A stretch of 64,000 nt of DNA from Sphingobacteriaceae bacterium. GTDB taxonomy: Bacteria; Bacteroidota; Bacteroidia; B-17B0; Aurantibacillaceae. Shown here one piece after another: positions 56,601-63,711 of this stretch (its first letter is position 1; each line of letters starts with the position of its first letter). The notes beneath the pieces are model-generated. The model was not told the DNA's origin. It saw only the letters and a program-made list of their open reading frames with translations, and did no database searches. Both the position numbers and the translations under genes were made by a program. The stretch is taken from assembly GCA_002319075.1 (NCBI GenBank), contig NVQB01000001.1, forward strand, positions 2,170,001 through 2,234,000, written 5' to 3'.

Positions 56601-56643
56601 AAATGAGGTCCTTGGCACCCGGGTCGAACTTATTATTCATTAA
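53626..56643 (+). CDS. Propeller-type sensor kinase (LytS-like)
   Basis: A 1005-residue sensor. Signal peptide (about 1-31) and about 13 two-component-regulator propeller repeats (WLGT/WFGT...YDGK.F..Y) to about 640, forming two periplasmic propellers; a Y_Y_Y Ig-like domain (about 660-745); a transmembrane helix (751-775); and a His_kinase/HATPase pair. The phospho-acceptor is His808 in NRHFIFNALNS, where the usual Pro is Arg. It has no fused regulator, unlike hybrid propeller sensors; the separate LytTR gene upstream fills that role. The input signal is unknown. Confidence 0.92.
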   Translation: MYQAINRSAKRMRLILTFLLIFISSLTPLLAQHYNFINYSTESGLAQSQIRSIAQDRNGYLWLGTLAGLTKYDGKKFVNYSIQNGLIDNQIFSLTEDKSMGLWIGTLGGLNYFDGEKFKSYLFKEDMAENSVTSLGQDLQGNLWLATDGSGVCKFSGNKFEYFTEESGIINNNVRSVCVDEKGWVWFGTKGGICYYDGKGFKTLDTTILQPRNVSHIFTDKHKKIWFSTFGEGVYSFDGKSFKNYNETHGLINDWIRSAIEDSDGNIWFASKFGLSRYDGKTFMNFTESEGLPVDNTNIVFEDKEKNIWIGSDGKGLCKFLGETFTYLTTKDSLSSNFVLSIVEDKDENLWFSTFGKGITKKEKGHTKVYTTNQGLNNNTIWASLKDRENNLWFCTSDGISKFDGKKFKNYSLDDGLGAKIVYSICQDYKGNLWLGTSKGVSVFDGQHFKNYISGEDNIGKEVTSIVEDKNKRLWFATRNGLFKFENGVFSKYTTADGLCNIHLLSLVVDNDNNLWIGSRAGINYYDGKTFSKILIGDIFNSNNVCFLALDKKEMLWIGTNSGVFLLDSREYIRTKKIKFRHYTIFDGLPGMECNQNAAFKDHLGNIWMGTTEGLIKYDPNIKDFHSSDFEPITHISGIRLFLKDTNWTNVTTEIDSLTLLPKNLKVKYQTTHFTFDYIGIKLSNPSSVRYKYMLEGFDDNWSAVTEANFATYSNLPSGKYTFKVIAGDLVGNWNKIPTAFSFEILPPFWTTWWFILLCVLSFLFLLWLLYKWRVNEIRKKHQTQQLEYKSKLMLLEHQSLNSSMNRHFIFNALNSIQYYMNKEDKLSAHKYLSRFAKLIRMNLDSSMSNLVSVSEEIERLDLYLQIELMRFEDKFEYDIHIADDVDIESIEIPPMLLQPYVENCILHGILPSGKSGRIDIRVEQNTTDDGIVFSIEDNGIGIEESKARKLLTKNPHVSRGTSITAQRIQLLGAMNNVNITINGPFELKNVKNEVLGTRVELIIH

Positions 56644-56710
56644 AAGTGTTAAATATTTGCATGTTAATAACTTGTTATGTACATTTATTGTCAGTTCAAG
56701 GAGGTTCCAA

Positions 56711-56959
56711 ATGAGAATTTTAAAAATACTATTAATACTACTAATTCCTGCGATGGGATTTGTTGCTTGCGAGAAAGCAAATACAAGACCATGCAGCGAA
56801 AAATCTTCAAACACATCGTCAGGTAATTCTGATGTTAGTGGTAAAATTGTTGGTGGAGTTTATGTTGACGATAATGCTAATTCCGGAACCGGTACTACCA
56901 TTGTTGGTTCAGGAGATGACGACAGAGATGGTGGAGACAAGAAAAAGAAAATTCGTTAA
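56711..56959 (+). CDS. Small lipoprotein, Asp/Gly-rich
   Basis: 82 residues from ATG 56711 (a longer frame begins inside the kinase gene in another phase and is not supported). The signal peptide ends GFVAC, so it is a lipoprotein. The mature part is Ser/Gly/Asp-rich and ends in a basic KKKKIR. No family recognised. It follows the kinase by 68 bp and ends at a terminator, so it may belong to the same transcript. Confidence 0.68.
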   Translation: MRILKILLILLIPAMGFVACEKANTRPCSEKSSNTSSGNSDVSGKIVGGVYVDDNANSGTGTTIVGSGDDDRDGGDKKKKIR

Positions 56960-56978
56960 GAAATTAAATAAAAAATTT

Positions 56979-57005
56979 AAAGCCCTTTCTTAAAGGGCTT
57001 TTTTT
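56979..57005. terminator. Bidirectional terminator
   Basis: AAGCCCTTT and AAAGGGCTT form a 9-bp stem (56980-57000) with a 3-4 nt loop and T-runs on both strands. Serves the lipoprotein gene and possibly the convergent small gene. Confidence 0.85.
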
Positions 57006-57043
57006 ATGTTCATAAAAGTTTTCCTATCCTCTATTAATTTATT

Positions 57044-57253
57044 TTAATTGCTTTTTAGCATTCCGAAAATCTGGAGAATGGCATAAAAAAATAAAGCCAG
57101 CAACAGCAGAAACAATAGGCTTTTTAAGCGCGCTTTAAATCCTGCAGGCCTTTTATCTATCTCTGTATTATCTTCAGCCCGATCATCGGTATCAGTTACA
57201 CCCAAATGTTTGCGATGCCGGGCTATATAATCTTGTTTGCTTTCTTCCTGCAT
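57044..57253 (-). CDS. Small single-span membrane protein
   Basis: 69 residues: a charged N-terminal half (MQEESKQDYIARHRKHLG) and one C-terminal transmembrane helix (about 45-65, LLFLLLLALFFYAIL). No family recognised. It stands between two terminators, as an independent unit. Codon use resembles the neighbours. Confidence 0.6.
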   Translation of the reverse strand: MQEESKQDYIARHRKHLGVTDTDDRAEDNTEIDKRPAGFKARLKSLLFLLLLALFFYAILQIFGMLKSN

Positions 57254-57315
57254 TTCTCAATACTTAAATCTAATCTATTAAATTACAATTTTTTATTTAG
57301 CTGTAAACAAAAAAA

Positions 57316-57340
57316 CCATCCTTAAATAGGATGGCTTTTA
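57316..57340 (-). terminator. Terminator after the repeat-containing T9SS gene
   Basis: On the minus strand AGCCATCCT and AGGATGGTT pair (stem 57316-57334, 5-nt loop) followed by a T-run. It lies 30 bp past the stop. Confidence 0.82.
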
Positions 57341-57361
57341 ATATGAAGCTTAATGAAAGAA

Positions 57362-58846
57362 TTATTTATTTGTGATGATTAATTTTCGTTTAATAAAATT
57401 ACCCTCCGAATAAGAGTTGATAAAATAAATTCCTTCGCTCAAATCGATTAATGGTTGAGTAAAATTATTTGTTTCATTGAGAGAAATAGTCTTGATCACC
57501 TGGCCTAATTCGTTTGTAATTTTAAGTTCCATGTTTACCAATGATTTCAGAGTTGTGTTACCATTGCTTGGATTAGGCATGATGATTAATTGCGAATTAG
57601 TGTTCGTTTTAAGAGTTTCAATGCCCACCGTTTCGGCCTCACGCTTGTACTTTTTACATTCTTTAAAAGAAATTCCGTCAAGCATAAGATCCATGCCATA
57701 AGTTCCATCATTGTAATTGCCATATATTCCCGTTGCAATTCTTATAGTAGCGGAAGTTGATGGACCTGAGTTCCAGACATAAGTTTTCTTTTTCCAAACG
57801 CCGCAAGTGCCAACCACATCACTTACCATTGAGCCATTTATATACACGTCAAAATTTGTACCGGATGGCTGCACTGCACAGTTTCCATTTGGTTCATATA
57901 CCCAAAAAACAAGCACGTAAGTTGTATTTGGTGTAATGGAAAGAACAGTTTGTTTCCAAAAGTCCCAACCTACTTTTGAGCCATCAATATCCGGAAAGTG
58001 AAGAACATTGCCATTTGCACTGAAGCGATCTGTAACACCATAGCAGGTAGTAATTGCGTTAATATTATAATTCCCTGTCGTTCCATCTCCTTGAATTCCC
58101 CCTGGTGCGCAACCTGAATAACTTGCATAGCTGGATGTAATTACTGTTGTACTATCAAAATCTCCATCGCCAATTAGCTCTCCCAACAGATTTTCACAAG
58201 GAGTGGGCGGAATACATTTTCTCAAAGAGATATCATCTAATAAAAGATCCATTCCCGCCAAATTGACGTTTCCGTTTCCTGACCCGTTTCTTATTTCTAT
58301 TTGAGCTAAGGTAGATGGGCCCGAAGACCAGGTATAAATTTTATTATGCCAACCTAAGCAATCAACAGTATTATCTGAAACTTGTACGGGCATGCCGTTA
58401 ATATAAATATCAAAGATAGTACCTCCGGCCTGGAAACCGCAATTACCAGACGGCTCACGTACCCAGATAGACAGCTTATATACATTTCCAGGTGTTACCG
58501 TAATACCGGTTTGCTTCCAAAATACCTGGCCAACATTTGCCCCCTGTATATCCGGAAAATGCATCACATTCCCATTACCTCCATTGTGGTCTGTGAGTGA
58601 ATAAGCGGTGGTAATCGGGTTAATGTTAAACGTATTGATAGTTGACCCGTTTCCATAGAGCCCAAGTGAACTTCCACCCATATAGGTAAAACCAGAGGTA
58701 TAGCCCGTCGGGAAATCAAAATCACCATTTATAATTAAATTTGTGTCTAGCGAAGAGCACGGAAATTGAGCAGGTGCTACGTCGGCCTTTAATGGTGACG
58801 CAAGTGTAAGGCTCAAGAGACTTCCTAATAAAAAATTTGTTTTCAT
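57362..58846 (-). CDS. Secreted T9SS protein with two internal repeats
   Basis: A 494-residue secreted protein. After the signal peptide (1-21) come two copies of a ~175-residue unit (about 38-212 and 219-395) sharing NVMHFPDI/NVLHFPDI, FWKQT, the pair VREPSGNC / VYEPNGNC, DIYINGM and GMDLLLDDIS. They resemble carbohydrate-binding (galactose-binding-like) domains. Each is preceded by NGDF/DGDF. The C-terminal 75 residues are a T9SS sorting domain (IMPNPSNGNTTL, ITNELGQVIKTI, LSEGIYFINSY). No catalytic domain. It is downstream of the LamG kinase/regulator pair on the same strand. Confidence 0.86.
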   Translation of the reverse strand: MKTNFLLGSLLSLTLASPLKADVAPAQFPCSSLDTNLIINGDFDFPTGYTSGFTYMGGSSLGLYGNGSTINTFNINPITTAYSLTDHNGGNGNVMHFPDIQGANVGQVFWKQTGITVTPGNVYKLSIWVREPSGNCGFQAGGTIFDIYINGMPVQVSDNTVDCLGWHNKIYTWSSGPSTLAQIEIRNGSGNGNVNLAGMDLLLDDISLRKCIPPTPCENLLGELIGDGDFDSTTVITSSYASYSGCAPGGIQGDGTTGNYNINAITTCYGVTDRFSANGNVLHFPDIDGSKVGWDFWKQTVLSITPNTTYVLVFWVYEPNGNCAVQPSGTNFDVYINGSMVSDVVGTCGVWKKKTYVWNSGPSTSATIRIATGIYGNYNDGTYGMDLMLDGISFKECKKYKREAETVGIETLKTNTNSQLIIMPNPSNGNTTLKSLVNMELKITNELGQVIKTISLNETNNFTQPLIDLSEGIYFINSYSEGNFIKRKLIITNK

Positions 58847-58893
58847 AATAATTGAGTTATTGAGTTTCTCCTACTTATGTTTTAAGCGTTTGT

Positions 58894-58928
58894 TCGGAAA
58901 ATTCCGCTTTACCGGATTGCGCAATCCG
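58894..58928. promoter_or_regulatory. Palindromes upstream of the repeat-containing T9SS gene
   Basis: CGGATTGC-GCAATCCG (58913-58928) is a perfect 16-bp palindrome. Ten bases away CGGAA-AA-TTCCG (58895-58906) is a second, shorter one. They lie 50-80 bp upstream of the secreted protein's start and look like operator sites. The 189-bp gap holds no gene I can support. Confidence 0.5.
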
Positions 58929-59035
58929 TAACAAAGTAAGAAAAATGAAAAATGATTTTCAGCGTAAGTTTGCGGGAGAATACTTTAAGTTTACAGGAGA
59001 GGGAACTGAGTTGATATAGCGTTGAACTATTTTTT

Positions 59036-59761
59036 TTAGATGCCTTTTAGTTTTTCTAAAAAAATCTCTTTGTTTTTTCTTGTTATTTCAGGCATAGAGC
59101 CATCTGTCATTTGCGCGAAAAGTCCATCAGAGCTTACCATTTTAACTACCCTGTGCAAATTAATAATATGCGACTGATGACATCTGTAAAAAAAAGATTG
59201 GTCTAATAAAGGCTCGCACTCTTTCAAATTTTTAGATGCCATGTGTTTTACCTGGTCTACAAGATAAAAAACAGTATAACTGCCAGACGCTTCAAGGCGT
59301 ATCACATCTGAAGGCTTGATAAAAATGATGCCATCTTTCACCGGTAACTCTATAAGATTTAAAGCAGTTGCTTTCTTTAATTCTATTTTCGGTTGAAGTT
59401 TCTCCGTTAGCCGGGCTGCGCAGTTTTTTAATTCGTCAATATCTATTGGCTTAAGTAAATAATCATCAGCTCCTTTTTTTATTGCTTTTATAGCATGCTC
59501 TTGATGCGCAGTTGTAAAAACCAGTTTAAAATCTTTATAGTTTAGCTGCTCCAGCAGATCAAATCCGTTCATCTTTGGCATGCTAACGTCTAAAAAAACA
59601 ACTTCTGGTTGATAATCTTCTATGGCTTTAATGCCTTTATCCGGCTCAGTGGCCGTAGCTACAATCTTTATATCAGGTGTGTGTTTCTCTATCAGTACTT
59701 TTAGAGTATTTATACCTATTAGCTCATCATCAATGATTATTGCTCTGACTATTTTATTCAT
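59036..59761 (-). CDS. LytTR-family response regulator
   Basis: 241 residues from ATG 59761, where the receiver domain starts (MNKIVRAIIIDDE); a longer frame upstream only reads into the kinase gene. Acidic pocket Asp11-Asp12-Glu13, phospho-acceptor Asp58 (FLDVSMP), and a C-terminal LytTR DNA-binding domain (about 140-238). The start overlaps the kinase stop by 8 nt, so the pair is translationally coupled. Confidence 0.93.
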   Translation of the reverse strand: MNKIVRAIIIDDELIGINTLKVLIEKHTPDIKIVATATEPDKGIKAIEDYQPEVVFLDVSMPKMNGFDLLEQLNYKDFKLVFTTAHQEHAIKAIKKGADDYLLKPIDIDELKNCAARLTEKLQPKIELKKATALNLIELPVKDGIIFIKPSDVIRLEASGSYTVFYLVDQVKHMASKNLKECEPLLDQSFFYRCHQSHIINLHRVVKMVSSDGLFAQMTDGSMPEITRKNKEIFLEKLKGI

Positions 59762-61262
59762 TCTTAAATATTGGAATGTTAATTGTGACTTTTGTTCCTG
59801 TACTTTTTCCTTCGCTATTTGTTTTATCAGTAATGACAAGGTCGTACGTTTCCTTATAAATTTTACTCATGAGTTGAAGTCTTTGCCTGATAAAATTAAT
59901 TGCTAACGAGCGGTCACCTTTATTTATTGACTTCTCAACAGAAAATTTTCTTCCCACCCCGTTATCTTCTATAATGCAGCAAAGTGTTTTTTCTCCGCAT
60001 TTTTCGAAGGAAATATTTAGATGTTTACCTCCGTCTTTCGGTAGAAGGCCGTGCCAGATCGCATTTTCAACAAAAGGCTGAATCAAAAAACGGGGAACGA
60101 AAATGGAGGTAGGATGTAATACTTTTTCAATATTAATATCATATTTAAATACACTATTAAATCTTATGGATTCAATTTCCAGGTACTGTTCAATGATCTT
60201 TATTTCTTCAGTTAGAGAAATTTTATCTTTTAAATTACTCTCTAAAATCATCCTTAATAATCTTGAAAATTTTGAAAGATATAGCTGTGCCTTATCGTTT
60301 TCGTTTATAATAATAAATTGCTGTATGGTATTTAAAGAATTAAAAATAAAATGCGGATCCATTTGGGCTGTAAGTACTTTGTTTTCCTGTTCATACCAAT
60401 TATTTCTGAGCTGATTTTTTTCCTTTTCTTTTTTTATCGCCTTAGCAATGCGCCATTTAAGTAATACTGCGATCGAAAATATAAATGTAACCAGTGCCAG
60501 AACATACAAAATCCATTTTATAATTACAGAAGACTTTTTGGGGTTAGAAGCATTGTAAAGATCAAGAACTTCCAATGGGCTTAGTACTTTATCATAAATA
60601 AAAATATCATCAACGGTTCCCTGGAAATAACGTTGGTTTCTGGATCCATGTCGCCTGCCGACAAGTACCGAGTCGTCTTTTAAAAATTTACTTTTAAATT
60701 TTTTAGAAGCCGACCCTTCTAAAACCCCATTTATATATAAAGAAATATTGTCGTCATCATATGTCATTACTACATGATACCATTGTCTTAAATAATTTGT
60801 TTTAGGTGGGTAAAGGTGAACCATATTATATTTTGAAAGCGTAGTATTACAACACAGTTTGCGAATGTTAAACTGATAGGCTATGGTGTATGCGTCTGTA
60901 AAATCATCGTCCACCTGCGACCTTGCAAAAATTATAGGGTTATTATCTGCTCCGAAACCCTTATACACCACCTGGTCTATTGTGACCCACAACGAAATAG
61001 TTGCCTTTTCAGGTTTTAAAACTGAGTCTGTTCCAAGGTTAAGGTAACTGTCGTAATTTCCCTGCAAATAACACGCGGATCTGGGGTTACCGAAGCGGTC
61101 TTCAGCCCATATTGCACCATAAGCTTTTGCATCGTTTTTACCTACCTCATCTTTACTGTTTGCTTCATTAAATGAATATCTGGCTACTGGTTTTACCGAA
61201 GGCTGTGCCACAGAACAACAAGCTATGAAAATAAAAATTAAGTTTATTAAATACTTAGACAT
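59754..61262 (-). CDS. LamG-domain sensor histidine kinase (LytS-like)
   Basis: A 502-residue kinase with an unusual input part: signal peptide (about 1-19), a periplasmic LamG/concanavalin A-like domain (about 25-235, with ATISLWVTID, WYHVVMTYDDDNISLYINGV and GTVDDIFIYDKVLSP), one transmembrane helix (247-268), a short coiled coil and a LytS-type kinase. The phospho-acceptor is His304 in MDPHFIFNSLN and the ATP site contains EDNGVGRKFS. LamG domains often bind glycans, so a carbohydrate or surface signal is a fair guess. Confidence 0.92.
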   Translation of the reverse strand: MSKYLINLIFIFIACCSVAQPSVKPVARYSFNEANSKDEVGKNDAKAYGAIWAEDRFGNPRSACYLQGNYDSYLNLGTDSVLKPEKATISLWVTIDQVVYKGFGADNNPIIFARSQVDDDFTDAYTIAYQFNIRKLCCNTTLSKYNMVHLYPPKTNYLRQWYHVVMTYDDDNISLYINGVLEGSASKKFKSKFLKDDSVLVGRRHGSRNQRYFQGTVDDIFIYDKVLSPLEVLDLYNASNPKKSSVIIKWILYVLALVTFIFSIAVLLKWRIAKAIKKEKEKNQLRNNWYEQENKVLTAQMDPHFIFNSLNTIQQFIIINENDKAQLYLSKFSRLLRMILESNLKDKISLTEEIKIIEQYLEIESIRFNSVFKYDINIEKVLHPTSIFVPRFLIQPFVENAIWHGLLPKDGGKHLNISFEKCGEKTLCCIIEDNGVGRKFSVEKSINKGDRSLAINFIRQRLQLMSKIYKETYDLVITDKTNSEGKSTGTKVTINIPIFKNE

Positions 61263-61391
61263 AGACTAGGCTAATTGAGATGTTGCTGATTGCTCTAAAC
61301 TATTAATTAGCTCTTAAACATTCACTTATGGTTTGTAGGGAGGCCATTTTAGTTTATGAAATGAAGGTTTGAGTTTATATCACGCTATTAG

Positions 61392-61871
61392 TTATAGATT
61401 TTTAATTCTCTCTACAATCTCAAGAACAGCCGGACAAACCAAAGTATTTCTAAAAGTAATATCAAGAATTTGATGCATTTTTTTTCGATCTGTGTGAGGG
61501 TATTCTCTGCATGCGCTGGGACGGTCCTCGTAGATGGAACAATAGTTTTCGTGGTCTAAGAAAGGACATGGGGCCTGTTTAAGCACAAAGTCGCCATCTT
61601 CGTCCATGAATAAATACTCCTGGAGAAACTCGCCAGGCTTTTTATTAAGTGCTTTTGCTGCTCTTTCTATATCACGCTGGTAAAATATAGGGGATGTTGT
61701 TTTACAACAATTAGCGCATTTTAGGCAATCTGTTTTTTCAAAAACTTTTTGATGGTTATCGTGGAAGAGCCGATCCAGGTTTTTGGGAGGCTTGGCTTTC
61801 AACTTCTTAAAAAAAATTTGATTTTCTTTTTTCTGCTGTTGAGCTTTTTTATTAAAATCCTCAAGGTCCAT
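61392..61871 (-). CDS. YkgJ-family cysteine-cluster protein
   Basis: A 159-residue cytoplasmic protein with the Fe-S/zinc-type cluster of the family: CLKCANCCK near 55-63 and APCPFLDHENYCSIYEDRPSACREYP near 101-126 (written here as two halves of one conserved block). The function of the family is not settled. Head of the next gene lies beyond a terminator; it is monocistronic. Confidence 0.87.
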   Translation of the reverse strand: MDLEDFNKKAQQQKKENQIFFKKLKAKPPKNLDRLFHDNHQKVFEKTDCLKCANCCKTTSPIFYQRDIERAAKALNKKPGEFLQEYLFMDEDGDFVLKQAPCPFLDHENYCSIYEDRPSACREYPHTDRKKMHQILDITFRNTLVCPAVLEIVERIKNL

Positions 61872-61888
61872 TTTCCTCTATTACTAAA

Positions 61889-61918
61889 AAACCCCGGCTG
61901 ACCGGGGTTTCGTTTTTA
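61889..61918 (-). terminator. Terminator of the bTHX gene
   Basis: AAACCCCGG and CCGGGGTTT (61889-61910) form a perfect 9-bp stem with a 4-nt loop and T's on the minus strand, 11 bp past the bTHX stop. Confidence 0.9.
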
Positions 61919-61921
61919 ATG

Positions 61922-62092
61922 TTATTCTGCTTTTTTAGCGGCCTTTTTTGGAGCAGCTTTTTTAGCAGCAGCTTTTTTCGGAGCAGCTTTGGCACTAGAT
62001 TTTTTAGCGGCTTTACTCTTTTTTGGACGCGTTACACCTGTTGAACCAATATGAATTTTGCCACGTTTAGTTCTTTTATCACCTTTTCCCAT
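61922..62092 (-). CDS. 30S ribosomal protein bTHX with Lys/Ala-rich tail
   Basis: A 56-residue protein below the usual ORF size limit. The N-terminus (MGKGDKRTKRGKI, then GSTGVTRPKK) is the bTHX/S31e signature: a small basic peptide buried in the top of the 30S head. The last 30 residues are a Lys/Ala/Pro repeat of the histone H1 type (KKAAAKKAAPKK), longer than the minimal bTHX of 25-30 residues. Start ATG 62092, own terminator. Divergent from rnpA. Confidence 0.88.
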   Translation of the reverse strand: MGKGDKRTKRGKIHIGSTGVTRPKKSKAAKKSSAKAAPKKAAAKKAAPKKAAKKAE

Positions 62093-62197
62093 AATAATAA
62101 TTTAGTTTTGTGTAAAAGTAAAAAATTATCTTTACCAAACAAAAAATTAGAAAAGCGCGAAGCCTTTCTGTAAGCACCTCACTTAAGTATACAAAAA

Positions 62198-62581
62198 ATC
62201 AAAAATACCTTTCATAAACAGGAACGCTTATGCAGCAGAAAGCAAATGGAACTTCTGTTTAGCAAAGGAAAATCGCTAACCTCTTACCCGGTGAAATTGG
62301 TGTACACTGAAACTCCAGTGGAACTCATATTTCCGGCGCAGGCCATGTTTGTAGCTCCTAAGAGAAGTTTTAAGCGTGCACACGACCGCAATAAACTCAA
62401 ACGCCGTATGCGGGAGGTTTATCGCTTGCATAAAGGTCCCTTTTACGAAAACCTAAAATTAAATAGCAAAAAACTCTTAGTAGCGTTTATTTATATAGGC
62501 AAAAAGCAGGAAGAATATCCTGCTATTGAAAAATCAATTTTAAAATTAATTTCGGGAATAGGTAAGCCTAAGATAAGCTGA
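62198..62581 (+). CDS. rnpA: Ribonuclease P protein component, non-canonical start
   Basis: Protein partner of the RNase P RNA. From the first ATG (62246) the frame gives 111 residues and contains the signature RSFKRAHDRNKLKRRMREVYR. But the frame upstream of that ATG encodes KNTFHKQERLCSRKQMELL, the conserved RnpA N-terminus, with no ATG, GTG or TTG before the stop at 62171. I start at ATC 62198, giving the normal 127 residues; ATA 62189 is the other candidate. The coordinates of the 5' end are therefore uncertain. It meets hemD tail to tail with no gap. Confidence 0.8.
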   Translation: MKNTFHKQERLCSRKQMELLFSKGKSLTSYPVKLVYTETPVELIFPAQAMFVAPKRSFKRAHDRNKLKRRMREVYRLHKGPFYENLKLNSKKLLVAFIYIGKKQEEYPAIEKSILKLISGIGKPKIS

Positions 62582-63697
62582 TTACTTTTTATTAGCTTCT
62601 TTTATATAATTGTCTAATGCTCCCGTCATACTAGGATTCTGAGGATTAGGAGCAAAAATATCCAGGCGAAAACCAAGATTTTTTACCATTTGAGCAGTTG
62701 CATGTCCAAAGGCAGCAATTCTTGTATTAGCTTGTTTAAAGTTTGGAAAGTTATGTTTTAAAGATCGGATTCCTACCGGTGTGAAAAACACAAGAATGTC
62801 ATAATCGGCCAGAGACTTCATATCACTAAGGTCGGCGCTGACAGTTTTGTAGAAAGTGGCTTTTGTAAAAGTTATTTTCACTTCATCTAAAAAATCAACA
62901 ATCTGCTCTTTGTGAACGTCACTTGCAGGAAGAAGAAACTTCTCTGCCTTGTTTTTACGGATTACATCCACAAGATCAATGATGGTGCCGTGTCCGAAAA
63001 ATATTTTACGTTTACGGTATTGGATATACTTCTGTAAATAATAGGCAGTTTGCTCGTTAATGCAGAAATATTTCATGCTTTCCGGAACAGTTATGCGCAT
63101 TTCATTACAAATTCTGAAGTAATGATCTACTGCTAATTTGCTGGTTAAAATTACTGCACCATGTTCTAAAATATCAATGCGTTGAGCTCTGAATTCCTGA
63201 GAAGTAAGGCCTTCCACTTTAATAAACTGCCTGAATGTTACACCCAAATTATGCTTTTTAGCAAGATCCAAATAAGGGTTTTTATCATTTTCAGCCGGCT
63301 TTGGTTGAGAAACAAGAAGGTTGCGAACTTTGGTTTTAGGATGATTACTTATTTCAATTGCAGGAGGAGATGGTAAAGTAATAACTTGTTTTTTTGAAGA
63401 TTTTCTAACTCTTTTTACGGCCTGAGCCTTTTCAATACTCTCTTTATCTTCAGAATTGGTTATTAGCTTTTTCTCTTTTAGGGGTTTAACTGCCGTTTTA
63501 AGCTCTTTTTTAGAAGGCTTTGCTATCACAGGTTTTACTGCTTTAGCCGGCGCTTTCTTAACTGCTGCTTTAGATTTTTTTGCAGGAGGCCTGGCTGCTT
63601 TATTCTTCTTAGCCAAAGATGTTTTTACACTCTTTGTCGACTTTTTAACTTCCTTTTTTGCCTCTTTTTTTTTGGCTGGGCTTCTCTTTGCTGACAT
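62582..63697 (-). CDS. hemD: Uroporphyrinogen-III synthase with histone-like N-terminal tail
   Basis: Cyclises hydroxymethylbilane in haem synthesis. Residues about 125-371 match the Bacteroidota HemD (VRNLLVSQPKPAENDKNPY, HGAVILTSKLAVDHYFRIC, MKYFCINEQTAYYLQKYI, IAAFGHATAQMVK). Before this comes an extension of about 120 residues, very rich in Lys, Ala and Pro with AKKAPAK-like repeats, resembling a histone H1 tail or the tail of bTHX 600 bp away. Ordinary HemD has about 250 residues. It is 14 bp downstream of the DUF4271 gene. Confidence 0.85.
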   Translation of the reverse strand: MSAKRSPAKKKEAKKEVKKSTKSVKTSLAKKNKAARPPAKKSKAAVKKAPAKAVKPVIAKPSKKELKTAVKPLKEKKLITNSEDKESIEKAQAVKRVRKSSKKQVITLPSPPAIEISNHPKTKVRNLLVSQPKPAENDKNPYLDLAKKHNLGVTFRQFIKVEGLTSQEFRAQRIDILEHGAVILTSKLAVDHYFRICNEMRITVPESMKYFCINEQTAYYLQKYIQYRKRKIFFGHGTIIDLVDVIRKNKAEKFLLPASDVHKEQIVDFLDEVKITFTKATFYKTVSADLSDMKSLADYDILVFFTPVGIRSLKHNFPNFKQANTRIAAFGHATAQMVKNLGFRLDIFAPNPQNPSMTGALDNYIKEANKK

Positions 63698-63711
63698 TAA
63701 TTGTCCTGTGT

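Noticed and set aside
56573-56710. N-terminal extension of the small lipoprotein into the kinase gene
   Set aside because: It overlaps the conserved kinase C-terminus in another frame, while ATG 56711 opens a clean lipoprotein signal.
59762-59839. N-terminal extension of the LytTR regulator into the LamG kinase gene
   Set aside because: The receiver fold starts at ATG 59761; the extra residues are read out of phase through the kinase.
60103-60414. Antisense ORF (103 codons) over the LamG kinase
   Set aside because: Lies wholly within the conserved kinase domain, other strand; no support.
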